A stretch of 64,000 nucleotides of DNA from Iodobacter fluviatilis (GCF_900451195.1 NZ_UGHR01000003.1:496001-560000); one strand, 5' to 3'. Counted from the stretch's first letter, positions 44,774 through 55,288 are shown. Notes: generated by a model from the letters alone, not told the origin. Made by a program: numbers and translations.

Positions 44774-46513
44774 TTATTGCCCGCCATCCAACTGTTGCAA
44801 TAGATAAAGCCGCTGATAAATGCCGCGTTCGATTTGCATCAGCTCTTCGTGATTACCTTTTTCTGCAATGCGGCCGTGGTTTAGTACGATGATCTGATCG
44901 GCATCGCGAATAGTAGACAGGCGGTGGGCGATCGAGATCATGGTGACCTTGCCGTGCAGGCGGGTGAGGGCCTGCTGGACGATTTGCTCGGTTTCGCTGT
45001 CGATATGCGAGGTAGCTTCGTCCAGCAGCAGGATGCGTGGCTTGCCTGCTAGCGCGCGGGCGATGGCGATCAGTTGCTTCTGGCCGGTAGACAGCCGCGT
45101 GCCGCTTTCGCCCATATCGGTGTCGTAGCCGTTTTCTAAGCTTAAAATCAGCTCGTGCACATTAGCGGCTTTGGCGGCGGTTTCGATCTCTTTTTGGCTG
45201 AGTTTACGTCCCATATCAATATTGTCGCGCGCGCTGGATGCCAGCAGGAACGGGTCTTGCGGCACTAGGCCAACACCGCTTCTGAATGCGGCATCGCCAA
45301 TTTCCAGTAAGGGGAAGCCATCAATTTCGATCTGCCCCGCTTGCGGCGTGTAAAAGCGCAGCAGCAAGGAAAGCAGCGTGGATTTACCGCTGCCGGTATG
45401 GCCCACAATGCCGTAGAAAGAGCCCGCCGGAATCGTCAGTGACAGATCGTGCAGCACAGGCCGCTTGGCGTCATAGCCAAAGGCGACGTCTTTAAAGTGC
45501 ACGGCGCCTTTGCTGACCTGCCCATGGCCATCGCCATTGATGGCTTGTTTTTCACCCAGTAATACATTAACCCGTGCCGCCGAGACCACGGCTTGCTGGA
45601 TTTGGCTAAATTGCATGGTGATCTGGATCAGTGGCTCTACCACGCGGGCGATATAGCTGACAAAGGCGTAGAGCACGCCAATTTCCAAGCCGCTGAAGCT
45701 TTGCTGGCCAAATACCCAAATTACTGTGGCGAGCAGCGCCACATTTAAAAAATCCAGCGCAGGGCGCAGCAGCCAGGCATTGGCGCGCAATTCGGCCATA
45801 CGTGCGGCGTACAGGCTGTTATTGGTGCTTTGAAAGCGGGCGGTAAAGCGTTGCTCAGAGTTCGTTGCCTGCACCACGCTCATCCCGGCGATGGATTCGG
45901 CCATCTGAGCATTGATATCGCTGCGCAGCTGGCGTGCTTTGGTGACCGATGGCGCGCTCCAGCGCTGATACATCCACACAATTAAGACCACAGCCGGAAT
46001 CAGGATCAGCACCATCAGCATGAGGCGCCAGTTCAGCCATGCCATCGCTGTCAGCGTACCAAGTACCACAATCAGGCTGTCCAGCATCACAAACAGCACT
46101 TGTACGTACAGCGCTTTGACCGATTCGGTATCGTTGGTCACGCGGCTGACCAGCTGGCCCGTGATGGCTTTATCAAAATACGCCATCGGCAGAGCTAACA
46201 CATGGCTATAAACCTGCTCGCGTAAGCGCTTAACGGAGCGCATGGCCACGCCTGCAAGCCGCAGTAATTGCAGATAGCGGATCAAAGACGCCGCCCAGCC
46301 ACAAGCCAGCCCGCCACCCAATAGCATAAAAATCTCGGGCCAGTTTAAAACGCGGGGCAAGAGATGCTGATCAATAAACGCCTTGCCTAGGAGCGGCCCG
46401 GCGGCCTCCAGCAATGCAGCACAGATCAGCCAGAATAAACCCAGCCACAAATGGCGGCGCTCTGGTAGCGCGGCTTTATTAAGCAGCGAAATAGCTTGCT
46501 TACGTTCGCTCAT
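44774..46513 (-). CDS. ABC exporter half-transporter, MdlB-like (canonical ATP site)
   Basis: 579 residues. A six-helix exporter domain (about 1-310) is followed by the ATPase with Walker A GHTGSGKST, signature LSTGQKQ and Walker B LLLDEATSHID, where the catalytic Glu is present. Paired with the ABC half-transporter gene upstream, whose Walker B is altered, it should form a heterodimeric multidrug or lipid exporter. The two genes are 240 bp apart, with an R3 repeat between them. Confidence 0.92.
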   Translation of the reverse strand: MSERKQAISLLNKAALPERRHLWLGLFWLICAALLEAAGPLLGKAFIDQHLLPRVLNWPEIFMLLGGGLACGWAASLIRYLQLLRLAGVAMRSVKRLREQVYSHVLALPMAYFDKAITGQLVSRVTNDTESVKALYVQVLFVMLDSLIVVLGTLTAMAWLNWRLMLMVLILIPAVVLIVWMYQRWSAPSVTKARQLRSDINAQMAESIAGMSVVQATNSEQRFTARFQSTNNSLYAARMAELRANAWLLRPALDFLNVALLATVIWVFGQQSFSGLEIGVLYAFVSYIARVVEPLIQITMQFSQIQQAVVSAARVNVLLGEKQAINGDGHGQVSKGAVHFKDVAFGYDAKRPVLHDLSLTIPAGSFYGIVGHTGSGKSTLLSLLLRFYTPQAGQIEIDGFPLLEIGDAAFRSGVGLVPQDPFLLASSARDNIDMGRKLSQKEIETAAKAANVHELILSLENGYDTDMGESGTRLSTGQKQLIAIARALAGKPRILLLDEATSHIDSETEQIVQQALTRLHGKVTMISIAHRLSTIRDADQIIVLNHGRIAEKGNHEELMQIERGIYQRLYLLQQLDGGQ

Positions 46514-46627
46514 ACATCAACCTTTTTGCTTACAAGCAACTTCAAATCTGTAGTTGAAAATTTAGTGTAAAGGCTTAAAAACCCAGTTGATTAACAAGAC
46601 TCTTCAGTTAGCTTTGATAAAGAGTTA

Positions 46628-46740
46628 AACCTTGAACCACAGAGTAAAACGAGGGCTCAGAGGCCACAGAGGAAACTATCAAATCTACCGTTTCCTCTGT
46701 GAAACTCAGTGCTCTCTGTGTTTTCTGTGGTTTGAGATTT
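46628..46740. repeat. ACAGAG palindromic repeat R3, copy D
   Basis: About 113 bp between the two ABC half-transporter genes. CTTGAACCACAGAG at the left and CTGTGGTTTGAGATTT at the right form the outer arms; GGCCACAGAGGAAAC pairs with GTTTCCTCTGTG inside. Confidence 0.87.
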
Positions 46741-46753
46741 TGCGCTCTCAACT

Positions 46754-48493
46754 TCACTCTTCCAGGCTTGCTTCCAGCTGCTGGTAGCGCCATTGGCTGG
46801 CGTACCAGCCGTCTAGCTCGACCAGCTCCTGATGCGTGCCGCTTTCTACCACCTTGCCGTGTTTCAGCACCGCAATATGGTTGGCGTCGATCACGGCAGA
46901 GAGGCGGTGGCTGACAATAATCATGCTGCGCCCCTGTTTGGCTTCTCTGAGGTGATCCAGAATCTGCGTTTCGGTTTGTGTATCTACGGCCGACAGCGCG
47001 TCATCGAGCAATAGCAGTGGTGCGTCTGAAAGCAGGGCGCGGGCGATGGCCACACGCTGGCGTTGTCCGCCAGAGAGCGATACGCCTTTCTCACCCACTG
47101 GGGTTTCATAGCCCTGCGGCAAGCGCAGAATATCGTCGTGCACCGCAGCCAGCTTAGCGACATGCTCAATCTCTGCCTGCGTGGCGTTTGGCTTAATCAG
47201 GGCAATATTCTCAGCAACTGATGCCGAGAATAAAAACGATTCCTGAGGGACCCAGCTCATGGCCGAGCGCAGCTGCTGCAATTTATAGTCTTCAACATTC
47301 ACGCCATTCCAGCGCACCGCGCCACTTTCCGGGTGGTATTGGCGCAGCAGCATACGCAGCAGCGTTGATTTACCCGCACCGGTCGGGCCAACCAGCGCCA
47401 GCGTTTGCCCTGCAGCAAGGCTGAGCGAAATGCCTGCCAGCGCAGCCGTGTTTTGCTCTGGGTAAGTAAACTCAATGGCGTCAAAATTGAGTAAGCCGCT
47501 GGGGGCTGCTTTAACCGTGCCGTGATCGTCTACGGTCAGTGGCTGGCTCAATAGTGGATCAAGCCGCTCCCATGCTGCTTTACCGCGCTCCAGCAAGGAA
47601 AGCACCCAGCCCGCTGCAAACATCGGCCAGATCAGCTGGCCAAGATACATGCTAAAGCTGGTTAGCTCACCAATGCTCAGCTGATTGTGCCAAACCAGAT
47701 AACCACCTAAAGACAGTGTTAATACGCTGGCCGCAGTCAGTGTCATGCCGACTACTGGCTCAAATGCGGCCTCCCAGCGCTGTGCATCGAGGCTGGCTTT
47801 GGCCGCGTTTTCGGCAAGACCAGATAGCACTTTGCTATTTCTGCCTTCTAAGCCCAAGGCACGAAGCGTGCGTACGCCCGCCAGCGTTTCTTGCACATGA
47901 TCGTTCAGTGCCGAAAAGCGTTGCAGCGAGTCGGTAGAAGCCTGGTGTACCTGACGCGACAGCCGCCAAAAGCCAAAGGCCATCAAAGGAAAGGGCAGCA
48001 GCGCGACGGCAGCAAGCCGCCAGTCTATGCCCAGCGTCATCATGGCCAGCACTAGGATCAGTGTCATCGAGCCATCAAAACCGGCCAGCATGGCTTCACC
48101 CGCGGCCATTTCTACGGCATCAATATCATTGGTGCCGCGTGCCATCAAATCACCAGTGCGCTGACGATGATAAAAAGCCGGGCCCTGGGCGGCCAGCTTT
48201 TGGTAAAGCTGCACCCTCAGCTCAATGCCTAGGCGATAGGCTGCGGTAAACAGCTGTAAACGCCAGCCTACACGCAGAAAGTATATCGTCAGGCCCATGG
48301 CAATCAGTCCTGCCAATTGCCAGAGCAGTAAATCAGGCGTCAGCGATTTATTAACTAAGCCATCAATCAGCTGGCCCACTTTGCGTGGAATCCATACCGT
48401 TAGCACGGCTACAGCAAACAGCATAAGCGCCGCCAAAATATAGGCACGCCAATGGCGGCGGACAAAGTCGCCCAATAATTTAAACAGCGTCAT
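46754..48493 (-). CDS. ABC exporter half-transporter, MdlA-like (degenerate Walker B)
   Basis: 579 residues. An exporter membrane domain (about 1-310) and an ATPase with Walker A GPTGAGKST, signature LSGGQRQR and Walker B LLLDDALSAVD. The Asp in place of the catalytic Glu marks the non-canonical site typical of one half of heterodimeric exporters. It is the first gene of the pair; the partner lies downstream after R3 copy D. Confidence 0.92.
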   Translation of the reverse strand: MTLFKLLGDFVRRHWRAYILAALMLFAVAVLTVWIPRKVGQLIDGLVNKSLTPDLLLWQLAGLIAMGLTIYFLRVGWRLQLFTAAYRLGIELRVQLYQKLAAQGPAFYHRQRTGDLMARGTNDIDAVEMAAGEAMLAGFDGSMTLILVLAMMTLGIDWRLAAVALLPFPLMAFGFWRLSRQVHQASTDSLQRFSALNDHVQETLAGVRTLRALGLEGRNSKVLSGLAENAAKASLDAQRWEAAFEPVVGMTLTAASVLTLSLGGYLVWHNQLSIGELTSFSMYLGQLIWPMFAAGWVLSLLERGKAAWERLDPLLSQPLTVDDHGTVKAAPSGLLNFDAIEFTYPEQNTAALAGISLSLAAGQTLALVGPTGAGKSTLLRMLLRQYHPESGAVRWNGVNVEDYKLQQLRSAMSWVPQESFLFSASVAENIALIKPNATQAEIEHVAKLAAVHDDILRLPQGYETPVGEKGVSLSGGQRQRVAIARALLSDAPLLLLDDALSAVDTQTETQILDHLREAKQGRSMIIVSHRLSAVIDANHIAVLKHGKVVESGTHQELVELDGWYASQWRYQQLEASLEE

Positions 48494-48809
48494 ATGGAGT
48501 AATCTCGAAAGCTTGAGGTGATGCAGTAAGGAAGAGCGTTCTATTTTGATGCTTAGATATTACGCAAGAGTTTATCTAGGAATTGGTAAGCTGAAAAGCA
48601 AGCATTACCTGCTTCTTGTGTATTAAATGTACGGTGTGCTGAATAGAACGACGGTAATGCAGAGCAGGCCGTCCTCTATAAGCAGCAAGTAAGCCTCTTT
48701 GATGTTTATTTTTCGCCTGAGCTGAACGGTAAAATAAACGTCAGCAGAGCCTAGTAGTGGGCTGGTAAGATCCGGCAGCTGATTTATTTAATGATTGAAG
48801 AGAGAAAAC
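48494..48809. other. Divergent intergenic region without recognised features
   Basis: 316 bp between the MdlA-like gene and the FAD-dependent oxidase gene. It presumably holds both promoters. I see no gene, repeat family member or clear hairpin. Confidence 0.4.
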
Positions 48810-49799
48810 ATGTCTTCCCATTACGATGTACTTATTCTTGGCGCAGGCATGGCAGGTTTGAGCTGTGCACGGCGCTTGCAGGACGCAGGCAAGAAGGTTT
48901 TAGTTTTAGAAAAAGCGCCGGGTTTAGGCGGGCGTATGGCCTGCCGCAGCACGGCAAAAGGTGAGTGGGATCACGGCGCGCAATACTTTACCGCCAGCGA
49001 TAGCGATTTTGCCGCACAAGTTGCAAAGTGGCAGCAGGCGGGCTGTGTGGACGAATGGGCAGGCAAAATTCAGGCATGGGATGGCCAGTATTTCAGCCAG
49101 CCAGGCGCACAACAACGCTGGGTAGGTGTGCCGGGCATGGACGCGCCATTGCACCAGTTGGTTGAAGGTATCGAAGTTTTATTTGAGATTGATATTGATG
49201 GCATCCGCAATCTTGATGGCAGCTGGCAAGTGCTGGCCGGCGAGGAAAGCTGGCAGGCGGGCAAATTAGTGCTGACTATGCCTGCCGATCAGCTGGCACC
49301 GCTGCTTCCGGCAGGCCATGCTTTGGCTGTTGTTGCTGCATCTTGCCCGATGGAGCCAAGCTGGGCGTTACTGATTCATTCGGCAAGACCCATTGATCTG
49401 CCTTTTGATGGCTTGTTTATTAACCAAGGCCCGTTTACTTGGCTGGCAAGAAACACCAGCAAACCTGGCCGTGGCAGCGAAGAAAACTGGGTGGCGCATG
49501 CCTCGCCAGAATGGTCGCGCGAGCATTTGGCCTTAACGCCAGATAAAGCCTGCGCTTTGTTAACCCGTGCTTTCGGCGATTTATTTCACGATATGCCGGT
49601 GGATAATTTACCCGTCTTCAAACTGCTGCAAATGAGCGCCTACCGCTGGCGCTATGCCAGCAGTACCGCAGCAGTAGCTGAACAGCCTTACGTCCTTAGC
49701 GATGATGGCCTGGCTTTAGCTGGGGATTGGCTGGCAGGCGGCAAAGTAGAAGGCGCTTACAGGTCTGGGTTTGCTTTGGCTGGGGCTTTGTTGGTTTAA
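48810..49799 (+). CDS. FAD-dependent amine oxidase, renalase-like
   Basis: 329 residues from the ATG at 48810 with ribosome site GAAGAGAG. The Rossmann FAD motif is ILGAGMAGLSCARRL (about 9-23), then GLGGRMACR, the usual second nucleotide contact. A C-terminal LALAGDWLAGGKVEGAYRSG closes the FAD site. Bacterial renalase-like enzymes oxidise aberrant dihydro-NAD(P) forms; that substrate is an inference. Confidence 0.88.
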   Translation: MSSHYDVLILGAGMAGLSCARRLQDAGKKVLVLEKAPGLGGRMACRSTAKGEWDHGAQYFTASDSDFAAQVAKWQQAGCVDEWAGKIQAWDGQYFSQPGAQQRWVGVPGMDAPLHQLVEGIEVLFEIDIDGIRNLDGSWQVLAGEESWQAGKLVLTMPADQLAPLLPAGHALAVVAASCPMEPSWALLIHSARPIDLPFDGLFINQGPFTWLARNTSKPGRGSEENWVAHASPEWSREHLALTPDKACALLTRAFGDLFHDMPVDNLPVFKLLQMSAYRWRYASSTAAVAEQPYVLSDDGLALAGDWLAGGKVEGAYRSGFALAGALLV

Positions 49800-49902
49800 G
49801 CGGCTGGAAAGCTTCAAACCTATCAACTTCAGCGACATGTTTTTCGTAGGGGAGCTGCAAGCCACGAGCAATAAAATACACGGTTTGCACCTCATAAGCG
49901 TT

Positions 49903-50193
49903 AAGCAAATTTACTTTTTTATCAGCAAGGAACAAAGAAATCTAATCATCACGCTCTCGGCACGGGGCTTAAATCACCCCTTGAAGCACGCCGAAGCGAG
50001 GAATAAGCGGCTCGGGGTTTCGGAAAAGGGGTAGCGGGCTTGCTCCCGAGCAGCCTTTTTCGCCGAGTCGATTATCCGCAGTGAGGGGCCTTCGTGCTGG
50101 CTGGGGCGGCCTTCTTTGGCTTCGTTTCTTGGCCGCGCAAGAAAGGAAGGTCCAGCGGGACGCCCGCACCAAAATTGACGTGCCGAAGGCACT
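49903..50193 (+). repeat. Dispersed repeat R1, copy 4
   Basis: About 290 bp between convergent genes, same orientation as copies 1 and 2. Starts AAGCAAAT, shares CCCTTGAAGCACGCCGAAGCG, GAGGGGCCTTCGTG, AAGGTCCAGCGGGACGCC and ends TGACGTGCCGAAGGCACT. The most diverged in the middle (about 50020-50090). Confidence 0.85.
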
Positions 50194-50246
50194 GAAAAGG
50201 TCTTTCTGGTTTTAGTTAGCGCATATGGGGAGGTATCCCCTGCAGC

Positions 50247-50744
50247 TTAAAACGGCATATCGCCTGTTCTGAACTCCACGCCCAGTGCCTCAGAAAGACT
50301 CAGCATTTCTTCATCATCTGCGCTTTTCGCTATCCAGCCGCCGTAGCAATCGCTGTCGGTGGCCCAATTCCACAACGTGTAGCCGTGGGTGCGCAGTTGC
50401 TCAAATGCGGCTTCCATCAGGTCCGGTACGCTGGTGTTATCTAAAAATTCATCATCATCTGGGTCGTCCACGCCCCAGTCGATACTGACATCAACGCGCT
50501 CTGCCAGTGCTTCTACGCTGGCAATAAAGGATTCGGTGTCTTTCCAATCAACAAAAAAGCCGGATTCCCAGTCGATTACATCTTTGATGATCCAGATCAG
50601 CTCTACTTCATCATCAGAATCGTCATCACTCTGAGCGTCCAGCTCTTCTTCAAATGCCGCCCATTGCGCTTCTACAGCGGCACTATCATCCAGATTAATC
50701 AGTTCTAAAAGCCGTTTAACAGATGCTTCGTCAGTAGTGCTCAC
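50247..50744 (-). CDS. Acidic protein of unknown function
   Basis: 165 residues, very acidic (runs such as DDDSDDEVE at about 39-47). No membrane segment or signal peptide. The pattern of a conserved-looking NWATDSDCYGGWI near residue 135 recalls the DUF6630 family, but I am not sure of that name. Monocistronic, preceded by a good ribosome site (AAAGGAG). Confidence 0.65.
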   Translation of the reverse strand: MSTTDEASVKRLLELINLDDSAAVEAQWAAFEEELDAQSDDDSDDEVELIWIIKDVIDWESGFFVDWKDTESFIASVEALAERVDVSIDWGVDDPDDDEFLDNTSVPDLMEAAFEQLRTHGYTLWNWATDSDCYGGWIAKSADDEEMLSLSEALGVEFRTGDMPF

Positions 50745-51037
50745 GGTGGACTCCTTTTAGTACGGTATGTTTGAAAGTAAATTGAAAGGAAATTCTACGC
50801 TGCTGCCTAGGAGGTGTCGTCAGTTAAATCATGTATTTATGCAATATAAAGCCGTGATATAGCCAATCAAAAGCATATTATCCCGATCATAATACGCTTG
50901 GATTGCACAGGCACCTACTTTAGCCAAGCTGTCAGCAAGATGCCACATTGCTAAGTTATAGGCAGGTAAGTGGATTTTTTGCATCTGTTTTGTGAGGGAG
51001 AAGATGGCCCATCAGCTGGGTGAGTGTGCTTCTTCTT

Positions 51038-51180
51038 GCCCGTAAAAAAACCGCATTTAAGCGTAATGCCGTTCACTAAAGCGCTTTTGCTTGCGTTCCC
51101 CCTTTTACTAAGGGGGAAGCTAAGGTCAAAACCCTTAAGAGAACGGTATTAGCATTTAAGCGGGTTTTTCTTACGGGCTT
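51038..51180. repeat. MITE-like inverted-repeat element downstream of mnmE
   Basis: About 140 bp with imperfect arms of about 36 bp: left CCCGTAAAAAAACCGCATTT..., right (reversed) CCCGTAAGAAAAACCCGC.... The centre has its own palindrome CCCCCTTTTACTAAGGGGG. It ends 6 bp before the mnmE stop. The rest of the 50745-51186 gap shows no gene. Confidence 0.75.
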
Positions 51181-51186
51181 GCTCCA

Positions 51187-52521
51187 TTACTTTCCGATAC
51201 AAAAGCGACTGAAAATCACACCGAGTAAATCATCAGAAGTAAATTGCCCGGTGATTTCGCTGAGTGCGTTTTGAGCCAGGCGTAATTCTTCTGCAAATAT
51301 TTCGATTTGCAGATAGGCCTCTTCTGCGGTCGCAAGATGGCTTTGGGCGCGGCGGATGGCGTTGAGGTGGCGCTCTCTGGCGATAAATACGCTGTCATCA
51401 TGGCCGTGCCAGCCCACCAAAGTAAGCAGCTTGCTGCGCAGCTCGTCTAAACCGATGCCTGCTTTGGCAGAAACGTGGATTTCATTGTCAGCCACAATGC
51501 CTGGGACTTCTCCAGTCAGATCAATTTTATTAAAGACCCGCAGTACAGGCAGATTGGGTGGCAGTTTATCCAGGATGGCTTGGTCATCTGAGGTAATGCC
51601 GATGCGGCTGTCGATCAGCAGCAGGGCGAGTTCGGCCTTGGCAATGGCTGCCCAAGTGCGCTCAATACCAATTTTTTCTACAGTATCGGTGGTGTCTCTT
51701 AAACCTGCGGTGTCAATAATATGTGCGGGTACGCCGTCGAGCTGAATCAGCTCGCGCACTGTGTCGCGGGTGGTGCCAGCAATATCGGTGACGATGGCGA
51801 TTTCTTCGCCTGCCAGCGCATTCATCAAGCTGCTTTTGCCTACATTGGGCTGGCCGATAAGCACCACATGCATGCCTTCACGCAGCAATTTGCCCTGAGT
51901 CGCCGTGCCAAGCACGCGTTGCAGCTGGCTTTGTAGCTCCAGCAATTTGCCGTGGGCATTGGCGGCTTCCAGAAAATCAATGTCTTCTTCTGGGAAATCG
52001 AGCGTGGCTTCGACCAGCATACGCAGGGTAATCAGCTCGTCGACCAGCACATGAATCTCGCGCGAGAATGCGCCATCGAGCGATTTAAGTGCTGATTTGG
52101 CGGCTGCAGCCGATTGAGCGTCGATCAGGTCGGCGACGGCTTCGGCCTGTGCCAAATCCATTTTGCCATTGAAAAAAGCGCGTTTGCTGAACTCGCCCGC
52201 CTCGGCAAAGCGTGCGCCCAGCTCTAGGCAGCGAGCCAGCAGCATTTGCATCACCACAGGCCCGCCATGGCCTTGCAGCTCCAGCACTTCTTCGCCGGTA
52301 AAGGAATTGGGGCCGGGGAAATACAGCGCAATGCCTTCATCCAGCACCGTACCATCTGCGGCTTTAAAGCGGGCAAAGTGGGCGTAGCGGGGCTTTAAGG
52401 GTTTGCCGATCAGTTTTTCTATGATATCGCCCAAATGACGGCCAGAAATACGAATAACGCCCACGCCACCCCGACCTGGGGCAGTGGCAATGGCGGCGAT
52501 GATGTCGGGGGTGTAAAGCAT
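51187..52521 (-). CDS. mnmE: tRNA modification GTPase MnmE
   Basis: 444 residues from the Met that begins [18 protein letters not shown]; a start at 52560 adds 13 residues and would overlap the upstream gene. The folate-binding N-terminal domain, the helical domain with an inserted G domain ([10 protein letters not shown]3 DTAG; NKID) and the C-terminal CIGK are all present. With MnmG it forms the carboxymethylaminomethyl group on U34 of tRNA. It belongs to the rpmH-rnpA-yidD-yidC-mnmE string. Confidence 0.97.
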   Translation of the reverse strand: MLYTPDIIAAIATAPGRGGVGVIRISGRHLGDIIEKLIGKPLKPRYAHFARFKAADGTVLDEGIALYFPGPNSFTGEEVLELQGHGGPVVMQMLLARCLELGARFAEAGEFSKRAFFNGKMDLAQAEAVADLIDAQSAAAAKSALKSLDGAFSREIHVLVDELITLRMLVEATLDFPEEDIDFLEAANAHGKLLELQSQLQRVLGTATQGKLLREGMHVVLIGQPNVGKSSLMNALAGEEIAIVTDIAGTTRDTVRELIQLDGVPAHIIDTAGLRDTTDTVEKIGIERTWAAIAKAELALLLIDSRIGITSDDQAILDKLPPNLPVLRVFNKIDLTGEVPGIVADNEIHVSAKAGIGLDELRSKLLTLVGWHGHDDSVFIARERHLNAIRRAQSHLATAEEAYLQIEIFAEELRLAQNALSEITGQFTSDDLLGVIFSRFCIGK

Positions 52522-52540
52522 GGCGTACTCGGTATGGGGA

Positions 52541-52942
52541 TTAAGTGAAACTTTCTTCATAAGCGGTGCAAAGCAGGATAAGCCAGCCTTGCGATGTTTT
52601 AATCAGATTATACGTGGTATGGAACAGCCACGGCGCTTGCTGCTTGCGCTCAATTTGCCAGGCTATATCTGCGATTGCATGTTGGGTGCCTTGCAAAAAC
52701 AGATGATTGATTTTGAAGTTTGCTTGTAAGAAACCTTGCTTTGCATACCACTGGCAAAGCTCATGCATATTCTTTGCCGTGGTATCCGGGTTGGCAAAAT
52801 GCGTGTATTGCCCGTGCTGAGCAATGCCTGAAGGCGCGGCAAACAGCCTAGCAACACCCTGGCTATCCTGCTGATTGTAAGCAAGGCAGTAGGCATTAAA
52901 AAACTGCTCAATGTCGGCATGAATCTGCTGTATAGGCATCAC
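52541..52942 (-). CDS. SnoaL-like/NTF2-fold protein
   Basis: 133 residues, a single alpha+beta cone of the NTF2/SnoaL type. The N-terminal helix [20 protein letters not shown] is the usual start. No catalytic residues can be assigned. It sits between yidC and mnmE, normally adjacent genes, so it appears to be an insertion in a conserved order. The yidC terminator separates it from yidC. Confidence 0.7.
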   Translation of the reverse strand: MMPIQQIHADIEQFFNAYCLAYNQQDSQGVARLFAAPSGIAQHGQYTHFANPDTTAKNMHELCQWYAKQGFLQANFKINHLFLQGTQHAIADIAWQIERKQQAPWLFHTTYNLIKTSQGWLILLCTAYEESFT

Positions 52943-52963
52943 AGAACTCGGCGGCTTTGAAAT

Positions 52964-52988
52964 AAAAACGCCGCCCGAAGGCGGCGTT
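52964..52988 (-). terminator. Rho-independent terminator after yidC
   Basis: A 9-bp stem AACGCCGCC/GGCGGCGTT with a tetraloop-like CGAA region, followed on the minus strand by TTTTTAT. It closes the rpmH-rnpA-yidD-yidC transcript. Confidence 0.9.
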
Positions 52989-53005
52989 ATTGGGCGAATG
53001 GCTGA

Positions 53006-54676
53006 TTAAGCTTTAGCTAGCTTAACAGGCTGATCGTCATCTGCTTTTTCAATCTGGCGGGTGATATACCATTGCTGAGCAATAGAAATCACGTTATTCA
53101 CTACCCAGTACACAACCAAGCCTGCCGGGAAGAAGAAGAAGAACACACTGAACATCAGCGGCATAATCTTCATCATCTTAGCTTGCATCGGATCCGGTGG
53201 TGGTGGCGACAGCGATGTTTGGATATACATCGAGATGGTCATCAGCACTGGCAGTACGTAGTAAGGATCTTTTACCGATAAGTCAGTAATCCAGAAAATC
53301 CATGGTGCCTGACGTAATTCAACCGATGCCAGCAGTGCCCAGTAGAGTGCAATAAACACCGGAATTTGTACCAGCATAGGCAGACAACCACCCAGCGGGT
53401 TTACTTTCTCGGTTTTATACATTTCCATCACGGCTTGCTGGAACTTCATCTTGTCATCGCCATGCTTCGCTTTCAGTTGCTCCATGCGCGGTGCAAGCTT
53501 GCGCATTTTAGCCATTGAGCGGTAGCTTGCGGCTGCCAGCGGGAAGAACATCGCTTTGATCAGCATGGTCAAGAGAATAATCGACCAACCCCAGTTGCCA
53601 ACCATCTTGTGGATAAAATCCAGAACTGCAAAGATGGGCTTAGAGAAAATGGTGAAAATGCCATAGTCTTTAATCAGATCAAAACCTTCGGATACGGTAT
53701 TCAGTACACGGGTTTCTTCCGGGCCAACAAACAGAGGAACGCTGGTTTCATACTTTGCATTGGCAGCAATCGTTGGTAAATCAACAATTACACCGGCAGA
53801 GTACAGGCCATCTGGTAGTTTTTTCAGCTCATAGCGAACGCCATTTGCGCCGCCCACTGCTGGCAAGCCAGTAGGGGAAACGATCCAGGCACTGGCAAAG
53901 TAGTGCTGCAGCATGGCAACCCAACCGTCTTTGGCTGCTTGCTCGTAGGTAGCTTCACCCTTGTCCAGCTTACTGAATTCAACCTTCTGGAATTTCTTCT
54001 TGTCGGTGTAAACAGCCGGACCGGTAAAGGTCGTTGCGCCCATATGGCCGCCGCTGCCTTCAGGTGTTTTGCCATCGCGCAGCAAACGGTAGTAAGCCGA
54101 GGTGGTTAATGGTTTAGCGGAGCCGTTAACCAGCTCGTACTTCACATTAATCAGATAGCTGTCGCGCTTAAACGTGTAAATCTTGGCGATTTTTACACCG
54201 TCCGGGCCGGTGGCTTCCAGGCGAACAGAAACTTCCTTCTGGCCATCAGCCAGTTGGTAAGCGGTTTGTGTGCTGGTAAAAATGCTTTTATGCGTAGGCA
54301 GGCCTTCACCGATCAGGCCGGTTTGTGCCACATAGATATGTTCACCTTCGTCCTGCAGCAGGGCAAATGGCTTCTTCGCATTATCGACCATGCCATGTTT
54401 AAGCAATTCTACGCGGCGTAAATCAGCGCCGTTTGTGTCGATTTCTGCATTAAAGAGGTCGGTTTTAACCGTGATGCGCTGGCCGCGTTGCAGTCTGCCT
54501 GCATCTTGCGGGGCTTGGCCGGGCGTGGTTTGGGCTTGTGGCGTGGCACCATTCGTTGCGCTTGCAGTGGTTGCAGGCGTTTTTATTTGTGGGTAACGCT
54601 CTTCCATCCACTTCTGCCAGAAGAACAGAATGCCGAATGACAACGCGATAAAGAGGATGAGTCTTTTGGTATCCAT
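53006..54676 (-). CDS. yidC: Membrane protein insertase YidC
   Basis: 556 residues. An N-terminal membrane helix (about 6-22), a Pro/Ala/Gln-rich linker, a large periplasmic beta domain (about 65-340) and the five-helix insertase core with [13 protein letters not shown]. It inserts inner-membrane proteins with or without SecYEG. It is 24 bp after yidD. Confidence 0.97.
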   Translation of the reverse strand: MDTKRLILFIALSFGILFFWQKWMEERYPQIKTPATTASATNGATPQAQTTPGQAPQDAGRLQRGQRITVKTDLFNAEIDTNGADLRRVELLKHGMVDNAKKPFALLQDEGEHIYVAQTGLIGEGLPTHKSIFTSTQTAYQLADGQKEVSVRLEATGPDGVKIAKIYTFKRDSYLINVKYELVNGSAKPLTTSAYYRLLRDGKTPEGSGGHMGATTFTGPAVYTDKKKFQKVEFSKLDKGEATYEQAAKDGWVAMLQHYFASAWIVSPTGLPAVGGANGVRYELKKLPDGLYSAGVIVDLPTIAANAKYETSVPLFVGPEETRVLNTVSEGFDLIKDYGIFTIFSKPIFAVLDFIHKMVGNWGWSIILLTMLIKAMFFPLAAASYRSMAKMRKLAPRMEQLKAKHGDDKMKFQQAVMEMYKTEKVNPLGGCLPMLVQIPVFIALYWALLASVELRQAPWIFWITDLSVKDPYYVLPVLMTISMYIQTSLSPPPPDPMQAKMMKIMPLMFSVFFFFFPAGLVVYWVVNNVISIAQQWYITRQIEKADDDQPVKLAKA

Positions 54677-54700
54677 CTTGGCTCGAAAGGGTATGCAGAT

Positions 54701-54910
54701 TTATGGTACCGGATCATAGCCACAGCCACCCCAAGGGTGGCAACGGCACAGCCGGCGAGTAGTCAGCCAGCTCCCTTTCACTACGCCGTAGCGTGTGACG
54801 GCTTCAATACCGTATTGGGAGCAGCTTGGCGTAAAGCGACAACGCGCTCCAAGGAGCGGGCTTATTGTAAACCGGTAAAGTTGCAGTAGCGCGACGATTA
54901 TTTTCGACAT
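54701..54910 (-). CDS. yidD: Membrane protein insertion efficiency factor YidD
   Basis: 69 residues. The family pattern LYRFTISPLLGARCRFTPSC and the later HPWGGCGYDP is complete, with the conserved cysteines. It overlaps rnpA by 13 bp. Confidence 0.96.
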   Translation of the reverse strand: MSKIIVALLQLYRFTISPLLGARCRFTPSCSQYGIEAVTRYGVVKGSWLTTRRLCRCHPWGGCGYDPVP

Positions 54911-55260
54911 TTGTGAATCTTGCCGAGCAGTGAAATAAGTGCTTCACGGGCTGCAGCGCCTTCTTTTTTTCCAAATGGTCGACGTGCACGTACCACCAGA
55001 TCGATGCCGGATACTTTATTTGCGTTCAGGCGAAATGTTTCTCGCACTGTGCGTTTGATGTAGTTGCGGCCTACGGCCCGTTTGTCTGTTTTTTTACCAA
55101 CAACTAATCCAAGTCTGGCGTGATCCAGCCCATTGGGCCTGCCAAGTACTTGAAAAAAATCATTGGAAGAAGAACAGCGCAAACTAAAAACGGATGAAAA
55201 TTCATCCGCTTTTAGCAGGCGCATATTGCGCGCAAAACCAGCTTGGGTGTGTCCCAACAA
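54898..55260 (-). CDS. rnpA: Ribonuclease P protein component
   Basis: 120 residues, basic. The RNR-like signature KRAVGRNYIKRTVRE is present. It is the protein subunit of RNase P, which trims tRNA 5' ends. 28 bp after rpmH. Confidence 0.96.
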   Translation of the reverse strand: MLGHTQAGFARNMRLLKADEFSSVFSLRCSSSNDFFQVLGRPNGLDHARLGLVVGKKTDKRAVGRNYIKRTVRETFRLNANKVSGIDLVVRARRPFGKKEGAAAREALISLLGKIHKCRK

Positions 55261-55288
55261 AGTTTAGCTTCAAGGTTTTTGCCCGCAA

